A DNA stretch of 33,985 nucleotides from Bacillus sp. (in: firmicutes) (lineage in GTDB: Bacteria; Bacillota; Bacilli; Bacillales; Bacillaceae): contig JAPSLL010000018.1 in the NCBI GenBank assembly GCA_031180805.1, forward strand, positions 20,042-54,026, in the 5' to 3' direction. Below, one piece after another: positions 1-9,351 of this stretch. Each line of letters starts with the position of its first letter. Within the stretch, counting starts at the first letter, position 1. A model generated the notes under the pieces. It had not been told where the DNA came from. It worked only from the letters and a program-made list of their open reading frames with translations, and made no database searches. The position numbers and the translations under genes are program-made.

Positions 1-191
1 GCATCAATTTTCTTCCCTTCACGTCCAAGAAGGATGGAAACTATCCCTTGTGAACAACCGATGTCTAAAATCTTCTTTCCCACAACATGGGTGACAATCC
101 AATTGACTCTTTCCCTTGTTTTGTTACTAAAATCGGTTCCTAAATCACCATAGTACGCTTCATTCACTCGATCTATTGAAATTTTTCCCAA
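1..191 (-). CDS. Class I SAM-dependent methyltransferase, N-terminal part (cut by window edge)
   Basis: This is the first 63 codons of a gene that continues beyond base 1. The frame opens with a TTG codon at 191, preceded by a good GGAGGAG ribosome site. At about residues 44-58 it carries a motif I glycine-rich loop, KILDIGCSQGIVSILLGREG, which in class I methyltransferases binds S-adenosylmethionine. The substrate cannot be told from this fragment. Tyr and acidic residues before the loop (EAYYGDLGTDFS) resemble small-molecule or glycan-cluster methyltransferases, but that is only an impression. It is read in the same direction as the amidase and glucosaminidase genes, but a terminator-like hairpin at 311-358 separates them, so it probably has its own promoter in the 192-310 interval. 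Confidence 0.75.
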   Translation of the reverse strand, partial: MGKISIDRVNEAYYGDLGTDFSNKTRERVNWIVTHVVGKKILDIGCSQGIVSILLGREGKKID

Positions 192-310
192 AGTGACTCC
201 TCCAATGAATCATTACAATTTAATTTAATTTATTTTATGTTTTACTAATTTTAGTTTCGTGATTCTAAATTAGACTCAATATATTATATCGAATAAGTAT
301 AGGTATCAAC

Positions 311-358
311 AACCATAAAAAGAAAAGCTAGCAATCAAAATCATAGACCGCTAGCTTT
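311..358 (-). terminator. Rho-independent terminator of the amidase gene
   Basis: A perfect 9-bp stem (324-332 with 350-358, AAAGCTAGC/GCTAGCTTT) is followed on the minus strand by TCTTTTTA. It lies 13 bases after the amidase stop codon. Confidence 0.8.
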
Positions 359-370
359 ACTATTAACGTT

Positions 371-2218
371 TTAATTCTTCCAATTATAAAAATCATTAAT
401 TCCTTGCGCAATAGCAGTAGCTGTTTTATCTTTTCCGCTTTCAGTTTTAAAGATATTCGCATCATCTGGATTTGAAATAAAGCCCATTTCAACTAATACT
501 GAACGTGTATAGTTTTTGTCAATGACATAAAACTCAGCTTCTTTTGTTCCACGATCATTTGTATCGATGGCATCCAATAGTCTTTCTTGAATAAAGGAAG
601 CAAGCTTCGCACTTTCTTCTTTTTCCTTTTCAGTTAAGGATGTTCCTTCACCTGAAGAATATGTTTCAGTTCCATTCACATTAGAATCAGAAAAAGAATT
701 CATATGTAAGCTAACAAATGCACCTGGAGATAAACTATAAGCGAAATCTGTTCTTTCGTTTAGTGCTAAAAAGATATCTTCAGTACGTGTCATATGAACA
801 TCATAACCCATTTGTTTTAGTTTTTCAGCTACTAATTTACCGACGGACAATGTAACATCCTTTTCCTGTAAGCCATTTCCAACTGCACCTGGATCATGTC
901 CTCCATGCCCTGGATCAATCACAATTGTTTTGTTCAATGGTGTTTCTTTTGCCACTAATTCCAAAGTTAAATAGTTACTAGACACATAACCAATTTTCCC
1001 ATTGTAGCGAACTCTTACCCAATCCTCATAGAGCTGGTCGCGATTGATGATGTCAACCTCAGTACCTTTCGGAATCGTTGCAAGCTGCTTCGCATTAATA
1101 TTTCCGTATTCTCTCATCGCAAGACTTTCCCTTGCATAATAGAAGGCTTTATTTACGATATCTGATGAACGGACAAAACCACCGCCATCGGCAATCGTTG
1201 CCCAGCCATTATTAATGCCGCCTTTAACAATTTTAATCGGTTCATTTTTACTAATAACTTTTTTTACACTGGAGCTTGTGCCTGCTGATGTATATATATT
1301 TGTATTTTTATTCGCATAATAAACGAAATATCCTGGCTTTTGACTTGATATATAGGAGTATGGGGCATACCCTTTTACACCATTGTACTCAATTCTGCTC
1401 CAGCCGTTTATTACACTGCCTTGCTTCACCTTTACTACTGAGCCTGAAGGTACAGAAAGCTTCGGCGTTCCAGTATGTCTTTCATTATAAAGTGTGAAGT
1501 TCTGAATTGCGTAGTAAGTAAAATAGACAGGTGGTTTATTTGATAGCTTATCATGTTGAACATAATAATCATTGCCTTTGTATAAGATTTCTGACCAGCC
1601 GTTGATGACAGAGCCTTTTCTAACTTTAATAGGAGTATCCTCTGCAATTGAACCATATCTTTTCGTAGTTGTTCCACGACCTGCGTAATAGCTTATCGGC
1701 TCTTTTGGATAGTAATCAAAATAGACAGCCGCTTCTTTTGTAATATTACTGTAAGGGGCATAGCCTTTTATTCCGTTATATTCAATTCTGCTCCAGCCGT
1801 TTATCACACTGCCCTGTTTCACTTTTACAACTGCATCCTTAGGTACCTTCACCTTTGGCGTTCCCGTATGTCTTTCATTGTAAAGAGTAAAATCTGTTAC
1901 TGCATAATAGGTAAAGTAAACCGGGGCACGATTTGATAATTTATCATGCTGAACATAATACGCTCTGCCTTTATAGCTTATTTCGGACCAGCCATTAATG
2001 ACAGAACCTTTCTTCACCTTAACAACAGCATCCTCTGCAATTGAACCATATCTTTTCGTAGCTGTACTTCTGCCGCCGTAGAAGCTCACAGGTTCTTTTG
2101 CATAATAGTCAAAATAAACAGCCGTCGCTTCAGCCTTTTGAATGAGGCTAGCATTAGGATTAAAACCTAATGAAATAAGCAATAATATAGCTAGCAAACT
2201 AACAAGTACTTTTTTCAT
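371..2218 (-). CDS. Secreted N-acetylmuramoyl-L-alanine amidase with SH3-like wall modules (LytC-type)
   Basis: This is a 615-residue peptidoglycan hydrolase that cuts the bond between MurNAc and the stem peptide. An Amidase_3 domain fills residues 429-615. The likely zinc ligands are His438 (IDPGHGG), Glu452 (LQEKDV) and His505 (SLHMNS), and the catalytic Glu is Glu577 (LVEMGF). A signal peptide covers residues 1-32. Residues 34-420 hold six SH3-like modules of about 60-65 residues. The first four alternate A-B-A-B (A: KRYGSIAEDxxxKV; B: LYNERHTGTPK), and the last is a plainer SH3b. The start at 2218 was chosen because AAGGAGG lies 8 bases upstream; the frame stays open 33 codons further but without a ribosome site. 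The gene is downstream of, and parallel to, a glucosaminidase with related modules. No terminator is visible between them, so read-through is possible. Confidence 0.93.
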   Translation of the reverse strand: MKKVLVSLLAILLLISLGFNPNASLIQKAEATAVYFDYYAKEPVSFYGGRSTATKRYGSIAEDAVVKVKKGSVINGWSEISYKGRAYYVQHDKLSNRAPVYFTYYAVTDFTLYNERHTGTPKVKVPKDAVVKVKQGSVINGWSRIEYNGIKGYAPYSNITKEAAVYFDYYPKEPISYYAGRGTTTKRYGSIAEDTPIKVRKGSVINGWSEILYKGNDYYVQHDKLSNKPPVYFTYYAIQNFTLYNERHTGTPKLSVPSGSVVKVKQGSVINGWSRIEYNGVKGYAPYSYISSQKPGYFVYYANKNTNIYTSAGTSSSVKKVISKNEPIKIVKGGINNGWATIADGGGFVRSSDIVNKAFYYARESLAMREYGNINAKQLATIPKGTEVDIINRDQLYEDWVRVRYNGKIGYVSSNYLTLELVAKETPLNKTIVIDPGHGGHDPGAVGNGLQEKDVTLSVGKLVAEKLKQMGYDVHMTRTEDIFLALNERTDFAYSLSPGAFVSLHMNSFSDSNVNGTETYSSGEGTSLTEKEKEESAKLASFIQERLLDAIDTNDRGTKEAEFYVIDKNYTRSVLVEMGFISNPDDANIFKTESGKDKTATAIAQGINDFYNWKN

Positions 2219-2502
2219 TCCATAACCTCCTTTTTCATACTTCACAATTGAAATCCCCTCCAACGAGAAAAAAGGAGATAAATACCAAATAATTAGTACT
2301 AGAGTCCCGATATTCACGAAAATTCATTATTCTTTAACTTGTTACATGTACAAAGCCCCTTTATTTCGTCATTTCTTGATAAAATTCAACATTATTAATT
2401 TTATCATATAAAATTAAAAAGTTTAATAGAATCGTACCTAGTCCAATAGACCTGAAATGAGAAAGGACTTTATTACTACCCCCGTTCGGATTTACAACTT
2501 TT

Positions 2503-4356
2503 CTATTTCAAAGAAAACTTTGCATACTTCTTATCTAACCAACCAATTTTTCCATTTGAATCTTTAACCTGAATAAAGCCTCCGCTTGGGTTTTGCAGTA
2601 ATGTAACAAATTGATTATTGGATACAGTAGCGATTACTTCGCTTGATGTATTTGCTGTTTGATAAAGAGGAGTTGTTCCCCCGCCATAGTTATATGTTTC
2701 AACACGTACTAAATTCGTAACAGTAACTGTTTTCGTATATTCATAGTATTTTAAACTGTTGGTCCAATAGAGTTTATTCTTATATTTTACCTTCACCCAA
2801 AAGTCGTTTCGCTTTTCTAACAGGTTAAACGATTCTCCTTCCGAAATTGTTGCTTTTTTTCCTCCTGATGTTGAAGGAGATTGATACAAGGATAGCTTAG
2901 CACCATTTTTAACCTTCGCTACTGTATCAGCTGGATAGTAGTCAGAACCTGCAGGATACCCTGGATTTCCGACACGATTAGTATTAGGCTTTTTCGTTGC
3001 ATAATACTCTGCATCAAATGCCTTTATGTTTTTCATATGGTTAGCAATTTTCGTGTGCCAGCCTGCATCAGTTGAGTAGCTATTGTTCATTCCTGCAAGT
3101 GTTGGAGCTCCGCCATAATATGTTCCATTCGGATCGATATAATTAAATTTGACATATTGTGCTTCATAATGAATGGAATCCGCAACAGAATTGAATCGTA
3201 AAGCACTTTCATACGGCGCGGCATCATAAGCTTTTAATCCAAATAAATTATTTTTAGAAATAGCTAAATTCGACGTACCATATGCTGATTCATGAATGCC
3301 GATTGCTGCTAAAAATAACGCATTTACCCCATATTGATTCCCAGCATCAATAAAAGCTTGTCCCTGACCTCGAAAAACACTTTTCTTACTAGTTTTTTGC
3401 TCATAAGCGGAAATATAACGATTAATCTCAGCAGCTGTTACATTTGCTGGTATTCGCAAATCAATATTACTATACGTAATATTGTCCATTTGATTATAAA
3501 GCGCGAAATAGCTCTTTCCATTCACTTTAATTTGAACCTTATTATTTACGACACTCCCTTTTTTCACAAGGACTTCCACACCCGATTGTAAAGTACCAAC
3601 CTTATTTGTAAATGAGCTTGAGCTATAGTATGGCATATTCGTTGTCGTATAATAGGTGAAATAAACATTTTTGTTCTTGGAAATATTACCGTATGGTGCA
3701 TAACCTCTTATTCCGTTATATTCAATCCTGCTCCAGCCGTTTTTAACACTTCCCTTTTTCACTTTAACAACAGCATCAACTGGAATGTTTACTTTAGGTG
3801 TACCTGTATGCCTTTCATTGTAAAGGGTAAAATTCATTGTGGCATAATACGTGAAGTAAATTGGCGCTTTATTTGATAGCTTATCATGCTGCACATAATA
3901 CGAATTTCCTTTATATTGGATTTCAGACCAGCCATTTAAAACCGAACCCTTCCTTACCTTTATAACGGAATCTTCAGCAATCGAACCTAATCGCTTAGTA
4001 TTTGTACCTCTTCCGGCATAATAGCTAATCGGTTCTTTAGGATAGTAATTGAAATAGGTAGCCTGAGGTTTTCTATTAACGATCGATTTACTTTCTACAT
4101 AAGCTTTTCGACCATTCCATTTGATTTCAGCCCAGCCATTTCGAATACTACCCTTTTTCACTTGAAAGGAATCCTGGAATTCAAACGTTCCTACCTTTGA
4201 ATATTGATGTCCCCGCTCGGAATATGCAACCAAATCATTTTTAGCATAATAAGTAAAGTAAACCTCACTAGCAACAGTCTTTTGCTGAGGATGAGAGAAG
4301 ACTATGAAACTAAAAGTGAGTAGTACTGTAAAACAAATAGACATGAAAGCTTTCAA
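2503..4356 (-). CDS. Secreted endo-beta-N-acetylglucosaminidase (GH73, LytD-like) with flanking SH3-like modules
   Basis: This is a 617-residue wall hydrolase. A signal peptide (about 1-30) precedes four SH3-like modules (about 32-94, 100-162, 167-226, 231-290). A glucosaminidase domain follows at about 305-445, and two more SH3-like modules (about 478-537, 547-612) close the protein. The catalytic Glu is probably Glu356 in LAAIGIHESAYGTS, followed by NNLFGLKAYD, a typical GH73 pattern. By family it cleaves the GlcNAc-MurNAc glycan bond. The TTG at 4356 was chosen over the ATG at 4365 because AGGAGG (4367-4372) is 10 bases from the TTG but only 1 base from the ATG. A sigma-D-like promoter lies about 57 bases upstream. 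Modules 2 and 3 closely resemble the A and B modules of the neighbouring amidase, which suggests recent module exchange or duplication. Confidence 0.9.
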   Translation of the reverse strand: MKAFMSICFTVLLTFSFIVFSHPQQKTVASEVYFTYYAKNDLVAYSERGHQYSKVGTFEFQDSFQVKKGSIRNGWAEIKWNGRKAYVESKSIVNRKPQATYFNYYPKEPISYYAGRGTNTKRLGSIAEDSVIKVRKGSVLNGWSEIQYKGNSYYVQHDKLSNKAPIYFTYYATMNFTLYNERHTGTPKVNIPVDAVVKVKKGSVKNGWSRIEYNGIRGYAPYGNISKNKNVYFTYYTTTNMPYYSSSSFTNKVGTLQSGVEVLVKKGSVVNNKVQIKVNGKSYFALYNQMDNITYSNIDLRIPANVTAAEINRYISAYEQKTSKKSVFRGQGQAFIDAGNQYGVNALFLAAIGIHESAYGTSNLAISKNNLFGLKAYDAAPYESALRFNSVADSIHYEAQYVKFNYIDPNGTYYGGAPTLAGMNNSYSTDAGWHTKIANHMKNIKAFDAEYYATKKPNTNRVGNPGYPAGSDYYPADTVAKVKNGAKLSLYQSPSTSGGKKATISEGESFNLLEKRNDFWVKVKYKNKLYWTNSLKYYEYTKTVTVTNLVRVETYNYGGGTTPLYQTANTSSEVIATVSNNQFVTLLQNPSGGFIQVKDSNGKIGWLDKKYAKFSLK

Positions 4357-4720
4357 ATCTATCATTCCTCCTTTCTTTGTTATAATAAGTATCATTTTTT
4401 CCTCTATTTACTTTATCGGACAGAAGGATTTATTTTTTAGCCATATGGGAGATTTTTAACAAGGTTGTCATCGTTTCTTTACAATAGGTTTAAAAAGTAG
4501 ATTTTATTTCAAAAAACAAAAATTAGTGGAATTGCAAAAAAACGTCAAAAAAAAGAGAGAATTGTAGGAAGGATAATATTCTTAACATCTAATGAATCGA
4601 TTACAATCATATTTTCATGTAAAAGGTCTCTACTAAACTATACTGTATATTTACTATGTAAATTCCTGTCTATATTTGTTATAAATAATGTAGTAGACAT
4701 ATATTATACGGAGGTATTAG
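4357..4720. other. Divergent intergenic region between glucosaminidase and SpoIID/LytB genes
   Basis: This 364-base AT-rich gap separates two divergent wall genes. It holds the sigma-D-like promoter of the minus-strand gene and the ACGGAGGT ribosome site (about 4709-4716) of the plus-strand gene. I see no convincing sigma-A hexamer pair for the plus-strand gene and no ORF. Confidence 0.6.
4413..4439 (-). promoter_or_regulatory. Sigma-D-type promoter of the glucosaminidase gene
   Basis: On the minus strand TAAA (4439-4436) is followed after exactly 15 bases by TCCGATAA (4420-4413). The known Bacillus sigma-D consensus is TAAA-N15-GCCGATAT, so the -35 is perfect and the -10 matches 6 of 8. Transcription would start near 4406, about 50 bases before the TTG start. 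Sigma-D drives motility and autolysin genes such as lytD in B. subtilis, which fits this gene. The match is seen by eye only. Confidence 0.65.
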
Positions 4721-6988
4721 ATGCAGAAACTAATAAAAATTGCTCTTGCTGTTGTTCTTGCGCTATCAATCTTACAAATTTCGCCAATTGTAAATGCTGC
4801 GAGCGAACCGAATGTAACAGTTGAATTACGAAATTACATAGGGAATAAGACATCATTAGACATTAAACTATCTGGTGAATATAAAACTGGTAATACGAAC
4901 AATGATAATCTGATAAAATCTCTTACTAGTTTTACATTAAAGGTAGAGAATCAAAAGCTAGCTTTATATGTAAATAACACGAAAAAAGGAATCGTTGAAG
5001 GAAACCTAGCTCTTACACCGACAAATTACGCAACTAGTTACGTCCAAATCAACGATCCGAATAATACGGATGCAAAAAAAATCAGAAAGTATCGTGGTTC
5101 ATTCGAATTTAAGGTTGCTTCTGAAAAATATGTACGTCCTTATAACACACTTCCATTAGAAGACTATATTAAGGGTGTTGTTCCAGAGGAAATGCTAGCA
5201 TCATGGGATCGAGAGGCACTTAAAGCACAAGCTGTTGCTGCGCGTTCAAAGGTTGCAAAGCTTAACTATAAAGTGAATGACACTCAAGGAAATCAAGTAT
5301 ATGGTGGAATAGGCGATCCTGTTTATGCAACAAAAATTTCAGAGGTTGTCGATGCAACGGAAGGTAAGATATTAAAATACGGAAGTTCAGTTGCTGATAC
5401 TGTCTATTCGTCTAGTAACGGAGGATATATTGAATCGGCCAATGCAGTTTGGGGTCAAGGTGAATTCCCTTATCTAACCGCTAAAGAAGATTCTTTCGAT
5501 CCAAAACAACGCTGGACTGTTGATGTTCAATCAAAGCAAATTTCTTTAAAAGGTTATGCTCTTAACAATCCTAGTGCATGGTGGAAATCAGTCCAAGAAG
5601 CTGATGCAATCGCAAGAAATAGTATCAAGCCTTGGCTAAAAACACAGGTTGGGTTGCCATCGACATCAGATTTGAAAATTTTATCTATCGATGAATTCTC
5701 AATTAATCCAGAACGAACACCTGGAAAACGAATCAAAAGCGGAAAGATTAAAATCCAATATGTTGTGAAGGATGCACAAAATAACGTTTCTGTTAAAACA
5801 TATGCACCAACTATTATATCTGCTGATCAAATACGCTCAATGTTCGGAACAATGACGATGAGAAGCACACTTGTCGATCAAATTACGGCACCGACTTCAA
5901 CAGATATCCAAAGAATTAATGGTAATGATCGAATTGAAACTTCTATAGAGATTTCAAAAGAATTGTATCCGAATGGCTTCTCTTCAAGTCATCCATACAA
6001 AACCGTCTTTATTGCAACGAGAAGTCAATATGCAGATGCCCTATCAGCTGGACCACTAGCTTATCAATATGGGAATGCGCCGATATTATTAACGGATTCA
6101 AAAAATTTAAGCGCGAAGATTGCTAATGAAATTACCCGATTAAAAGCAACAAACGTAATTGTACTTGGCGGACAAACAGCTGTTTCTGATACTGTTGTTC
6201 AGCAAATCAAGCAAATTAATACAATTGCTGATAATAATGTCCAACGTGTATATGGCGATAACCGTTATGAAACAAATGCTCAAATAAATAAACGTCTCAA
6301 AAATATTGCAGGTACATTTGTTGTATCTGGAGAAGATTTTGCAGACGCACTTGCTAGCTCTTCTATTGCCGCTTTAAATAACTATGCGATTGTGTTAACG
6401 AGAGCAAGCTCATTACCTGCAGTTAGCAAATCCTTTATTTCAACACATGCAAGCAAGCCAGCCTATGTATTAGGTGGACCTGTTGCCGTTTCTGCTACTG
6501 CCTATCAACAAGTACAACAGGTAAAAAGCAATGTCGCAAGATTATCTGGTGACGACCGTTACGGTACTTTAGCTGCATTACTTGAAAAATTCAAAGGATC
6601 CTTTAGCGGAACAGATGTTATTTATGCAACAGGTACTGACTTCCCAGACGCATTAACAAGCTCGTCTTTATCTGCTGCTAAAAAAGCTCCACTTATCTTA
6701 GTTGGGTCAGGTTTAAGCACTAAACTTGATAGCTTTTTAACAGGTTATAAACAATCAATTAAAAATATACATGTGCTTGGTGGAACGGTTGCTCTTGATG
6801 AAGAAAAGGTTTCACAGTTAAAAGATAAGCTTGGCGTTATAACTACTCTACACTTAAGTGGATTAGGGTTTGGTCATGGTGTTGGAATGAGCCAATACGG
6901 TGCCCAAAAGCAAGCTAGAGAAGGTTATACCTATGCTCAGATCTTGAAATTCTATTATCCAAACACAACTTTAACAGACCTGTATTAA
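4721..6988 (+). CDS. SpoIID/LytB-type amidase enhancer with three inserted CWB2 repeats
   Basis: This 755-residue exported protein has a signal peptide ending near Ala27. A SpoIID/LytB domain starts near residue 140 (TLPLEDYIKGVVPEEML). Its conserved Glu is probably Glu157, matching the Glu needed for lytic activity in SpoIID. The block EALKAQAVAARSK follows at 165-177. Three cell-wall-binding type 2 repeats lie at about 397-490, 507-600 and 606-705. Each begins RxxGxxRxxT and contains ADALS or PDALT plus VLGG. The SpoIID hallmark GFGHGVGMSQYGAQ appears only after them, at 716-729, so the CWB2 repeats interrupt the SpoIID domain. In B. subtilis, LytB enhances the LytC amidase; an amidase is encoded 2.5 kb away here. 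CWB2 repeats bind secondary wall polymer in the families studied. The start has a GGAGGT site 5 bases upstream. Confidence 0.9.
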   Translation: MQKLIKIALAVVLALSILQISPIVNAASEPNVTVELRNYIGNKTSLDIKLSGEYKTGNTNNDNLIKSLTSFTLKVENQKLALYVNNTKKGIVEGNLALTPTNYATSYVQINDPNNTDAKKIRKYRGSFEFKVASEKYVRPYNTLPLEDYIKGVVPEEMLASWDREALKAQAVAARSKVAKLNYKVNDTQGNQVYGGIGDPVYATKISEVVDATEGKILKYGSSVADTVYSSSNGGYIESANAVWGQGEFPYLTAKEDSFDPKQRWTVDVQSKQISLKGYALNNPSAWWKSVQEADAIARNSIKPWLKTQVGLPSTSDLKILSIDEFSINPERTPGKRIKSGKIKIQYVVKDAQNNVSVKTYAPTIISADQIRSMFGTMTMRSTLVDQITAPTSTDIQRINGNDRIETSIEISKELYPNGFSSSHPYKTVFIATRSQYADALSAGPLAYQYGNAPILLTDSKNLSAKIANEITRLKATNVIVLGGQTAVSDTVVQQIKQINTIADNNVQRVYGDNRYETNAQINKRLKNIAGTFVVSGEDFADALASSSIAALNNYAIVLTRASSLPAVSKSFISTHASKPAYVLGGPVAVSATAYQQVQQVKSNVARLSGDDRYGTLAALLEKFKGSFSGTDVIYATGTDFPDALTSSSLSAAKKAPLILVGSGLSTKLDSFLTGYKQSIKNIHVLGGTVALDEEKVSQLKDKLGVITTLHLSGLGFGHGVGMSQYGAQKQAREGYTYAQILKFYYPNTTLTDLY

Positions 6989-7000
6989 TCTGCATCTAGT

Positions 7001-7040
7001 AAAACCCCGAATTAAAGAAAAGCTTTATTCGGGGTTTTTT
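7001..7040 (+). terminator. Terminator of the SpoIID/LytB gene
   Basis: The stem AAAACCCCGAAT(T)AAAG pairs with CTTTATTCGGGGTTTT, ending in a run of six T. It starts 12 bases after the stop codon. Confidence 0.9.
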
Positions 7041-7058
7041 AATAGAAAACTATATAAT

Positions 7059-7101
7059 GAAAAAAAGGCTAAAAAGGTGATGAAAACCCTTTCTAGCCTT
7101 T
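7059..7101 (-). terminator. Terminator of the galU-ugd operon
   Basis: AAAGGCTAAAAAGG (7064-7077) pairs imperfectly with CCTTTCTAGCCTTT (7088-7101). On the minus strand it ends in a run of T, just after the ugd stop. It faces the terminator at 7001-7040, so the convergent genes are insulated on both sides. Confidence 0.8.
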
Positions 7102-7109
7102 AATTTATC

Positions 7110-8441
7110 TTATTCCCTTATCTCCATTTTTAAAGCAGTAACACTCTCACGTCCAATTGAAGAATAGGTAATATTCAATGCAGCAGCCTCTTTTACATCG
7201 TAACAATTTCGTCCATCAATAACGATTGGTGTTTTCATCAAATCGAGATAGTTACGCAAAGGAAACTCCTTTACTTGCTTCCACTCTGTGATAATAAAAA
7301 CGATCTCTGTGTCCTTAATAGCAGCTTCAATCGTTTCATAGTAAGAAACAGTATTACCTAAAACCTTCTCGGCATTTGCAATCGCAATCGGGTCGTAAAC
7401 ATTCACTTGTGCACCTTCATTTAACAAATGCTTTAAAACGACCAAGGCTGCCGATTCCCGTATATCGTCTGTGTTTGGTTTAAATGCAAGACCAAGAACA
7501 GCTACCTTCACATCTTTAAAAGAGCCAACATAATCCCTCGCCTTTTTTAGTAATAGGAGCGGTTGGTTATTGTTCACATTAATAACGGCTTCTAGAAGAT
7601 GAAACCGGTGCTTAACGTCACCTGCTAGCTGTACGAGCGCCTTCGTATCCTTCGGAAAACAAGAACCTCCATATCCAATCCCCGCCTGTAAAAACTTAGA
7701 ACCGATTCGTTGGTCCATTCCGATCCCTTTCGAAACATCTTCAATATTCGCGCCAACCTTTTCGCAAATATTCGCGATTTCATTTATAAAGCTAATTTTC
7801 GTAGCTAAAAATGCATTTGATGCATATTTTATCATCTCTGCACTTTCAATATCTGTATGGATAATTGGGATATTTAGCGGCGAATAAAGCTCCTCCATTT
7901 TCGTTGCAGCTTCTTCAGCTTCACTGCCAATGACAATTCGATCCCCATGAAAGGTATCATATAAGGCAGAGCCTTCCCTTAAAAACTCAGGGTTAGAAAC
8001 GATATGTATTCGCGAGTGAAACTCTCTTTCTTCTTCAATCCAATGCTTCACCTTACGATTTGTCCCGACAGGAACTGTACTCTTTGTCACAACAATTGCC
8101 TGCTGAGTCTTTAAATATTTTGAAATGTCCTTCGCTACTTGATACACGTAAGATAAATTTGCCGATCCATCCTCTCTTTCCGGAGTACCAACAGCAATCA
8201 TAATGATGTCAGGGGTGGAATATGCCTCACTACAATCCGAGCTAAAAGAAAGCCGATTGTTAAGCTGGTTCTTTACTAAAAGCTGATCAATTCCTGGTTC
8301 ATAAATAGGTGAGATTCCTTCCTTTAATCGGCTTACTTTTTCATCGTCAATATCGTAACAAATCACTTCATGACCAATTTCTGCTAAAGCAACACCTGTC
8401 ACTAATCCAACATATCCAGTTCCAGCAATCGTAATTCTCAA
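7110..8441 (-). CDS. ugd: UDP-glucose 6-dehydrogenase
   Basis: This 443-residue enzyme oxidises UDP-glucose to UDP-glucuronate with two NAD+. The N-terminal Rossmann loop is GTGYVGL (7-13). The catalytic cysteine is Cys261 in GYGGSCFPKDTKAL. NPEFLREGSA (150-159) and the C-terminal AFKPNTDDIRES stretch are typical of the UDP-glucose/GDP-mannose dehydrogenase family, and the length is normal. The start is TTG, with AGGAGGGG about 6 bases upstream. It follows galU after 28 bases in one operon, so the pair makes UDP-glucuronate from glucose-1-phosphate. In Bacillus this feeds teichuronic acid (TuaD) or capsule. No teichuronic or capsule glycosyltransferase is present in this window, so the end product is unknown. 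Confidence 0.93.
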   Translation of the reverse strand: MRITIAGTGYVGLVTGVALAEIGHEVICYDIDDEKVSRLKEGISPIYEPGIDQLLVKNQLNNRLSFSSDCSEAYSTPDIIMIAVGTPEREDGSANLSYVYQVAKDISKYLKTQQAIVVTKSTVPVGTNRKVKHWIEEEREFHSRIHIVSNPEFLREGSALYDTFHGDRIVIGSEAEEAATKMEELYSPLNIPIIHTDIESAEMIKYASNAFLATKISFINEIANICEKVGANIEDVSKGIGMDQRIGSKFLQAGIGYGGSCFPKDTKALVQLAGDVKHRFHLLEAVINVNNNQPLLLLKKARDYVGSFKDVKVAVLGLAFKPNTDDIRESAALVVLKHLLNEGAQVNVYDPIAIANAEKVLGNTVSYYETIEAAIKDTEIVFIITEWKQVKEFPLRNYLDLMKTPIVIDGRNCYDVKEAAALNITYSSIGRESVTALKMEIRE

Positions 8442-8469
8442 CCGTTTCCCCTCCTACAACATTCATTTT

Positions 8470-9351
8470 TTAAACGTTCTTTTTCACTATGATATCTTCC
8501 AAATATAAGAGTAAATCATGCTTTATATCTTCTCGTTGTAAGGAAAAGTCTATCGTTGCTTTAATAAAACCGAGCTTATCTCCAACATCGTATCGATTCC
8601 CGATAAAGTGATAGGCTAAAACCTGCTGTTGTGCAGAAAGCTGCTTTAACGCATCTGTCAATTGAATTTCTCCACCAGCTCCTGGCTTTTGCTGACTTAA
8701 AATATCGAAAATTTCAGGTGTTAGGATATACCTGCCAAGAATTGCACTATTAGAAGGTGCTGCTTCAGGTGTTGGCTTCTCCACCATATCATCGACTCTA
8801 AAGACATCATTCGCTAATTCCTCTCGATAGCTTACGATTCCATACTTAGATACTTCAGACTCAGCAACCTTTTGAACGCCAACAACTGTACTTTGGAACA
8901 TGTCATACACATTGATCAACTGTTTTAAGCAAGGCTCGGTTACTGTTTGAACAATGTCATCTCCAAGCATGACAGCAAATGGCTCATTGCCAATAAATCT
9001 TCGTGCACAATAGATTGCATGACCAAGACCCTTTGGCTCCTTCTGTCTTATATAGTGAATATTTGCCAGCTCAGAAATTTTCTGAACTTCGTTAAGGATG
9101 TCCCATTTTTCCTTATTTGCTAACGTTTCCTCAAGCTCATACGATTTATCGAAATGATCCTCAATCGCCCGCTTTCCACGTCCGCTAACAATTAATATAT
9201 CTTCAATTCCGGAGGCTACAGCTTCTTCAATAATATATTGAATGGTTGGTTTATCAACAATCGGCAGCATTTCTTTCGGTTGCGCCTTCGTTGCTGGTAG
9301 AAACCTCGTCCCTAGTCCAGCTGCAGGAATAATTGCTTTTTTAATTTGCAT
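8470..9351 (-). CDS. galU: UTP-glucose-1-phosphate uridylyltransferase
   Basis: This 293-residue cytosolic enzyme makes UDP-glucose from UTP and glucose-1-phosphate; the B. subtilis counterpart is called GtaB. The N-terminal nucleotide-binding signature [18 protein letters not shown] (12-29) is intact. The family blocks [17 protein letters not shown] and [10 protein letters not shown] are present too, and the length matches the family. The ATG at 9351 has GAGGAG 6 bases upstream. It is the first gene of a two-gene operon with ugd. UDP-glucose is also the donor for glucosylation of teichoic acids and for glycolipid anchors, so the gene may serve more than the ugd branch. Confidence 0.95.
   Translation of the reverse strand: MQIKKAIIPAAGLGTRFLPATKAQPKEMLPIVDKPTIQYIIEEAVASGIEDILIVSGRGKRAIEDHFDKSYELEETLANKEKWDILNEVQKISELANIHYIRQKEPKGLGHAIYCARRFIGNEPFAVMLGDDIVQTVTEPCLKQLINVYDMFQSTVVGVQKVAESEVSKYGIVSYREELANDVFRVDDMVEKPTPEAAPSNSAILGRYILTPEIFDILSQQKPGAGGEIQLTDALKQLSAQQQVLAYHFIGNRYDVGDKLGFIKATIDFSLQREDIKHDLLLYLEDIIVKKNV

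Noticed and set aside
371-4356. DNA repeats in the hydrolase genes as mobile or satellite elements
   Set aside because: They follow the reading frame and the module boundaries, so they are protein-domain duplications.
4676-4704. TTGTTA-N-TATATT as sigma-A promoter of the SpoIID/LytB gene
   Set aside because: The start of transcription would fall on the ribosome site, leaving no usable leader, and the hexamers match poorly.
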